DNA of 64,000 nucleotides. Source: Novosphingobium sp. (lineage in GTDB: Bacteria; Pseudomonadota; Alphaproteobacteria; Sphingomonadales; Sphingomonadaceae). The DNA is taken from contig NZ_JADZAT010000028.1 in NCBI RefSeq assembly GCF_020852455.1, forward strand, positions 248,001-312,000, in the 5' to 3' direction. Positions 60,192-64,000 of the stretch are shown piece after piece. Every line of letters begins with the position of its first letter. Position 1 is the stretch's first letter. Position numbers and translations under genes: made by a program. A model generated the notes under the pieces. That model worked only from the letters and a program-made list of their open reading frames with translations. It was not told the origin of the DNA and did not search any database.

Positions 60192-61367
60192 ATGACCGCC
60201 AAGGCCGACCGTCCCTATGATATCGTCGTCTATGGCGCGACCGGGTACACTGGCCGCCTGGTCGCCGAATACCTGGCGCACCACTATCAGGGGAAGGGCC
60301 CGAAGTGGGCCATGGCCGGGCGCAGTGCGGACAAGCTGGCCGAAGTGCGCGACCTGATCGGCGCGCCCGCCGATGTGCCGCTGCTGGTCGCCAATTCGGA
60401 CGATCCGGCAAGCATGCAGGCACTGGCCGAAAGCACCCGGGTGGTAGTGACCACGGTCGGCCCCTATCAGCTCTATGGCGAGCCGCTGCTGGCGGCCTGC
60501 GTTGCGGCCGGCACCGACTATGCCGACCTGTGCGGCGAACCGGCCTGGATGCGCCAGATGATCGACAAGTATCATGCCGCCGCGCAAGGCTCTGGCGCGC
60601 GGATCGCCTTTTCCAGCGGGTTCGATTCAATCCCGTTCGATCTTGGCGTGCTGATGCTGCAGCAGGAGGCGGTGAAGCGCCACGGCAGCGCCGCGCCGCG
60701 CGTCAAGGGCCGGGTCCGGGCGATGCAGGGCGGCTTTTCGGGCGGGACGGCTGCCAGCCTCAAGGCCACCATGGCGGCGCTGGGCCAGGATCATTCGCTG
60801 GTCGCCTATATGGTCAGCCCCTTTGGCCTGACCCCGGGTTTCGAAGGCCCGCCCCAGCCCAACGGCGATGCGCCGAACTATGACGAGGCGCTGGGCAGCT
60901 GGTGCGCACCGTTCATCATGGCAACGATCAACACCAAGAACGTCCACCGCACCAACCAGCTGCTGGGCCATCCCTATGGCGCCGATTTCCAGTATGACGA
61001 GATGGTCCTGACCGGCCCCGGCGATCAGGGCGAGGCAATTGCCAAGCACATGGCCTCCACCCCGATGATGGGCGGTGAGAATGGTCCCAAGCCCGGCGAA
61101 GGCCCCACGCCCGAAGAGCGCCAGAACGGGCACTATGACGTGCTGTTCCTGGGCGAATGGCCCGATGGGCGGACGATCCGCTACGGCGTCAAGGGGCGCT
61201 ATGATCCGGGCTATGGTTCTACCAGCCGGATGATCGCCGAAACCGGGATCGCACTGCTGTCGTGCCAGGCCGCGGGCGCGGTGGCGACCCCCGGCGCATT
61301 GCTGGGCGAGGCCCTGGTCGAACGGCTGCGCAAACACGCCGAAATCAGCTTTGCGGTAGAGGACTAG
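60192..61367 (+). CDS. Trans-acting enoyl reductase / saccharopine dehydrogenase-like protein
   Basis: A 391-residue NAD(P)-dependent protein. The N-terminal Rossmann domain has DIVVYGATGYTGRLVAEYLAHHY and WAMAGRSADKLAEVRD, followed by VVTTVGPYQLYGEPLLAACVAAGTDYADLCGE, the typical pattern of the saccharopine dehydrogenase-like oxidoreductase/trans-acting enoyl reductase family. Mycobacterial relatives reduce polyketide double bonds; in this setting the substrate is unknown. The ATG at 60192 is 2 bp upstream of conserved sequence and follows GGAGAG. Confidence 0.88.
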   Translation: MTAKADRPYDIVVYGATGYTGRLVAEYLAHHYQGKGPKWAMAGRSADKLAEVRDLIGAPADVPLLVANSDDPASMQALAESTRVVVTTVGPYQLYGEPLLAACVAAGTDYADLCGEPAWMRQMIDKYHAAAQGSGARIAFSSGFDSIPFDLGVLMLQQEAVKRHGSAAPRVKGRVRAMQGGFSGGTAASLKATMAALGQDHSLVAYMVSPFGLTPGFEGPPQPNGDAPNYDEALGSWCAPFIMATINTKNVHRTNQLLGHPYGADFQYDEMVLTGPGDQGEAIAKHMASTPMMGGENGPKPGEGPTPEERQNGHYDVLFLGEWPDGRTIRYGVKGRYDPGYGSTSRMIAETGIALLSCQAAGAVATPGALLGEALVERLRKHAEISFAVED

Positions 61368-61369
61368 CC

Positions 61370-61744
61370 ATGGCCACCAACGCCGAGGTTGTGCGTGCGT
61401 TCATCGCCGCCTGGTCGCGCCTCGATGTCGAGGAGCTGGTGGGCTATTTCACGCCCGATGGCACCTATTACAACATGCCGATCGCTCCGGTCAGCGGGCA
61501 CGACGCGCTGCGCCCCTTCATCACCGGGTTCATTTCCGGCTGGGCCAGCACCGAGTGGGAAGTGCTCAACCTGGTCGAATCCGGCGATCTGGTGATCGCC
61601 GAGCGGGTCGATCGGACCGTCACGCCCGATGGCAAGCAGATCGAGCTGCCGTGCTGCGGGGTGTTCGAAATGGAGCAGGGCAAGATCAGGGTCTGGCGCG
61701 ACTATTTCGATATGGGCACCTACATGAAGGCGCTGGCAGGCTAG
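61370..61744 (+). CDS. Limonene-1,2-epoxide hydrolase family protein
   Basis: A 124-residue SnoaL/LEH-fold protein. The catalytic pieces of limonene-epoxide hydrolase can be matched: the Arg-x-Asp pair in IAERVDR and the Asp in VWRDYFD, plus Tyr/Asn in GTYYNMP. This supports true epoxide hydrolase chemistry (one-step opening of an epoxide to a diol), though the substrate is not necessarily limonene oxide. It begins 2 bp after the preceding gene, so they form an operon. Confidence 0.85.
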   Translation: MATNAEVVRAFIAAWSRLDVEELVGYFTPDGTYYNMPIAPVSGHDALRPFITGFISGWASTEWEVLNLVESGDLVIAERVDRTVTPDGKQIELPCCGVFEMEQGKIRVWRDYFDMGTYMKALAG

Positions 61745-61755
61745 GCACGGAATCG

Positions 61756-62979
61756 ATGACATTCGCATGGCCCGGACTGACGGGCGAATTCCGCCAGGGC
61801 TGGAAGATCATCCTGGGCTGCTCGATCGGGATCGCCGCTGGCGTTTCCCTGCTGTTCCTGAGCTTTTCGATCTTCATCCTGCCGCTGACCAGCGAACTGA
61901 AGGTGAGCCGCGGGGATCTGGGCTCGGTCCAGGCGCTGATCATCACCGCCGCGATCGGATCACCACTGATCGGACGCATGACCGACATGTTCGGCGTGAA
62001 GCGGATCTATGCCGCCTGCGCTCTGGCAGTGGCAGCAATCCACCTGTGGGCTTCGCTGTTCGCCAACAGCCTGTTCGACATGGGGCTGACGATCGCCCTG
62101 GTCGGGCTGCTGGGTGCAGGCACCGGCACCGTGGTGCTCAGCCGCCCGATCAACGCCCATTTCAAGGAGCATCGCGGACTGGCGCTGGGCCTGATGGCAG
62201 TGGGGGTTTCGGTGCTGGCGATCATGGCCCCGCCGTTGATCAACCTGGTGCTGGAACTGTGGGGCTGGCGCGGTGCCTTTTTCGGCATGGCGATGGTTTC
62301 GATCTTCGCCGGGATTCCTGCGGTGCTGCTGCTGGTGCCAGATGGCGGGCGGGCCGGCAGCGGGATCGGCAAGCCCGCGGCCGCTTCCACGCCAACCGAC
62401 CGCCGGTTCCTGCGCGAGCGCGATTTCTGGCTGCTGGCGCTGGCCTTGATCACGATGAGCCTGGCCACTGCCGGCGCGGCAAGCCAGCTGGCCCCGATGG
62501 TGCAGGACGCCGGGCTTGATGCGGCCACCGCCGCGCTGGCGCTGTCGTTCTTTTCGGCCGGGACTTTCATCGGCCGGCTGGGCGGCGGCTGGCTGCTCGA
62601 CCGGATCGATCCGCGCTACGCCGCCTTCCTGCTCACCCTGCTGCCCGCAATAGGCTTCGTGGTCCTGCTGACCGCGGCGAATATGGCCCCGGCGATCATG
62701 CTGGCGGTGACGATCATTGGCATCCAGCAAGGTGCCGAGATCGACATTTTCGCCTATTTCGTCGCCCGCCGGTTCGAACTGGCCCATTACAGCGCGATCT
62801 ATGGCGCGCTGGTCGGGCTGGGCTGGATCGGCAATGTCGGCGGGCTGCTGGGCATGGGCAAGACCTATGACCACTTCGGCAGCTATGCCCCGGCCCAGGG
62901 TGTGGCGATCGGCTGCCTGGTGCTGTCATCGCTGCTGCTGCTGGCGATTTCGCTGCCAAAAAAGGTTGATCCGGCATGA
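61756..62979 (+). CDS. MFS transporter, paralog 1
   Basis: A 407-residue MFS protein with 12 segments. Loop blocks are GRMTDMFGVKRIYAA (motif A), RPINAHFKEHRGLALGLMAVGVS and RERDFWLLALALI in the middle loop, the oxalate/formate or monocarboxylate-type (OFA/MCT) organisation. The ATG at 61756 lies 11 bp after the epoxide hydrolase stop. It overlaps a second, related MFS gene by ATGA. Confidence 0.88.
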   Translation: MTFAWPGLTGEFRQGWKIILGCSIGIAAGVSLLFLSFSIFILPLTSELKVSRGDLGSVQALIITAAIGSPLIGRMTDMFGVKRIYAACALAVAAIHLWASLFANSLFDMGLTIALVGLLGAGTGTVVLSRPINAHFKEHRGLALGLMAVGVSVLAIMAPPLINLVLELWGWRGAFFGMAMVSIFAGIPAVLLLVPDGGRAGSGIGKPAAASTPTDRRFLRERDFWLLALALITMSLATAGAASQLAPMVQDAGLDAATAALALSFFSAGTFIGRLGGGWLLDRIDPRYAAFLLTLLPAIGFVVLLTAANMAPAIMLAVTIIGIQQGAEIDIFAYFVARRFELAHYSAIYGALVGLGWIGNVGGLLGMGKTYDHFGSYAPAQGVAIGCLVLSSLLLLAISLPKKVDPA

Positions 62980-64000
62980 GCCTGTTTCCGCGCGACAGCG
63001 AATGGCACGTCGGCTGGCGGATCGTTGCGGCCATGGCCACGGCGAATGGCACCGGCATTTCGCTGATGTTCTTCACCTTCTCGATGTTCCTGATCCCGAT
63101 CGCACAGGAGTTCAAGCTCAGCCGGGGTGAGATCGGCGTGGTCCAGGCGCTGATCATCACCGCCGCGATCGGTGCGCCGGTGATCGGCCGGATCGTTGAC
63201 CGGATCGGCTTTCACCTGACCTTTGTCGCCGGCAGCCTGGGCCTGGCGGTGATCGAGCTTTCGCTGGCCAAGGCGGTGACCGGACTGGCCAGCCTGGCCA
63301 CGGCCGTCGCGCTGGCCGGATTCATCGGCGGGGGGACTTCGTCGGTCCTGATCACCCGGCCGGTCAGTGCCCATTTTCGCAAGTATCGCGGCATGGCGCT
63401 GGGGCTGGTGGCGGTCGGCGTGTCGATCTCGACCATGCTGGTCCCGCCCTTCCTGCAAGAGGTGATTGGCCAGCAGGGCTGGCGCACCGGCTTTGCCACG
63501 CTGGCGCTGATCGCCTGTGCGATCGGACTGCCGCTGGTGCTGGTGCTGATGCCGCGCAAAGCGGTGCTGGCACGGACAGCGCCATTGAAATCGGGATCGG
63601 ATCCAAACCGCAACGCCTTCCTGAAAGAACGGGATTTCTGGCTGCTGGTCGGCGCCAGCATGCTCGCCTCGATCAGCGTTTCGGGCACGATCAGCCAGCT
63701 CTCGCCAATGGTCCAGGACGAACAGATCTCGGCCCGGACGGCGGCTTTCGGGCTTTCGCTGTTCGCTGCCGGGCAATTCGGCGGCAAGCTGTTCGGCGGG
63801 ATCGCGCTCGACCGGTTCGATCCGCGGCGCGTCGCGGTGATCATGACCCTGCTGCCCGCCACCGGGTTCCTGATCTTCCTTGGCGACAGCGGGCTGACCT
63901 GGCCGATCCTGCTGGCCTGCGTGATGATCGGAGTGCTGCAAGGAGCGGAGGTCGATATCTTCGCCTACTTCATCGCCCACCGGTTCGACGTGAACAATTA
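62976..64000 (+). CDS. MFS transporter, paralog 2 (cut by window end)
   Basis: A partial MFS gene starting with ATG at 62976 (ATGA overlap with paralog 1) and open to the window end, 341 codons seen. It aligns along its length with paralog 1: SRGEIGVVQALIITAAIGAPVIGR against the corresponding SRGDLGSVQALIITAAIGSPLIGR, RPVSAHFRKYRGMALGLVAVGVS, and KERDFWLLVGASML. A tandem duplication that has diverged is the simplest reading. Substrates are perhaps related carboxylates. Confidence 0.88.
   Translation, partial: MSLFPRDSEWHVGWRIVAAMATANGTGISLMFFTFSMFLIPIAQEFKLSRGEIGVVQALIITAAIGAPVIGRIVDRIGFHLTFVAGSLGLAVIELSLAKAVTGLASLATAVALAGFIGGGTSSVLITRPVSAHFRKYRGMALGLVAVGVSISTMLVPPFLQEVIGQQGWRTGFATLALIACAIGLPLVLVLMPRKAVLARTAPLKSGSDPNRNAFLKERDFWLLVGASMLASISVSGTISQLSPMVQDEQISARTAAFGLSLFAAGQFGGKLFGGIALDRFDPRRVAVIMTLLPATGFLIFLGDSGLTWPILLACVMIGVLQGAEVDIFAYFIAHRFDVNN

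Overview
The window is G+C-rich chromosomal DNA from an alphaproteobacterium, most likely of the order Sphingomonadales (Novosphingobium, Sphingobium, Erythrobacter or similar). This rests on protein character (class I NrdA/NrdB type, GyrB, GlnD, a CYP153-type P450, trans-acting enoyl reductase, DUF4402 and DUF559 proteins), dense 4-bp ATGA/GTGA gene overlaps, and families of small palindromic repeats built on CCCCTCCCGC or on tandem GAAGACAC units. No rRNA, tRNA, CRISPR array, phage or insertion sequence was seen.

Layout. 1-10.5 kb: end of an Excalibur-domain gene, then an acyl-CoA ligase/glnD pair, lgt-midA, a small secreted protein, a PlsC-like acyltransferase with a DUF1295 membrane protein, and a lipoprotein 5'-nucleotidase. 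10.6-15 kb: a TetR regulator, a secreted papain-like protease with a secreted beta-rich partner, and a histidine kinase/LuxR response regulator pair facing away from them. 15-20.2 kb: a two-gene nicotinamide salvage operon (NadM-Nudix fusion and NadV) and gyrB. 20.3-23.4 kb: a Tat-exported nitroreductase with its MarR regulator, and a secreted M20 peptidase. 23.4-31.9 kb: a 27-residue membrane peptide, acyl-CoA ligase, MFS, guaA, a phytase-like esterase, a half-size asparaginase, MFS and TetR. 31.9-37.9 kb: CYP153-like P450, a small secreted protein, TldD, a CHCC zinc finger protein, two DUF4402 proteins and an ABC ATPase. 37.9-43.9 kb: a DUF559 gene bracketed by palindromic repeats, nadB, ppk2, a hydrolase, a divergent HxlR/MAPEG pair, GlsB and a secreted protein. 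44-49.4 kb: nrdA and nrdB separated by three small genes and a repeat. 49.4-51 kb: a small accessory island (DUF4160, DUF2442, a winged-helix-like protein, a PD-(D/E)XK-like protein) ended by a repeat. 51-54.4 kb: small secreted and membrane proteins, including a SLATT-like protein. 54.5-58.6 kb: wecC, wecB, a nucleotide-sugar epimerase and dcd. 58.7-64 kb: an acyl-CoA dehydrogenase, trans-acting enoyl reductase, a limonene-epoxide hydrolase-like enzyme and two tandem MFS paralogs, the last cut by the window end.

How the genes work together. NAD can be made both de novo (NadB) and by nicotinamide salvage (NadV + NadM). Nucleotide supply (NrdAB, Dcd, GuaA) is well represented. Three regulator genes (MarR, TetR of the P450 operon, HxlR) each sit beside a clean palindrome that looks like their own operator. 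The most interesting under-described elements are the winged-helix/nuclease-like pair at 49.9-50.8 kb, the repeat-bracketed DUF559 gene whose last repeat supplies the ribosome binding site of nadB, two tiny genes (27 and 49 residues), the papain-like protease with its secreted partner, and the phased GANTC cluster and NrdR-like box upstream of nrdA.
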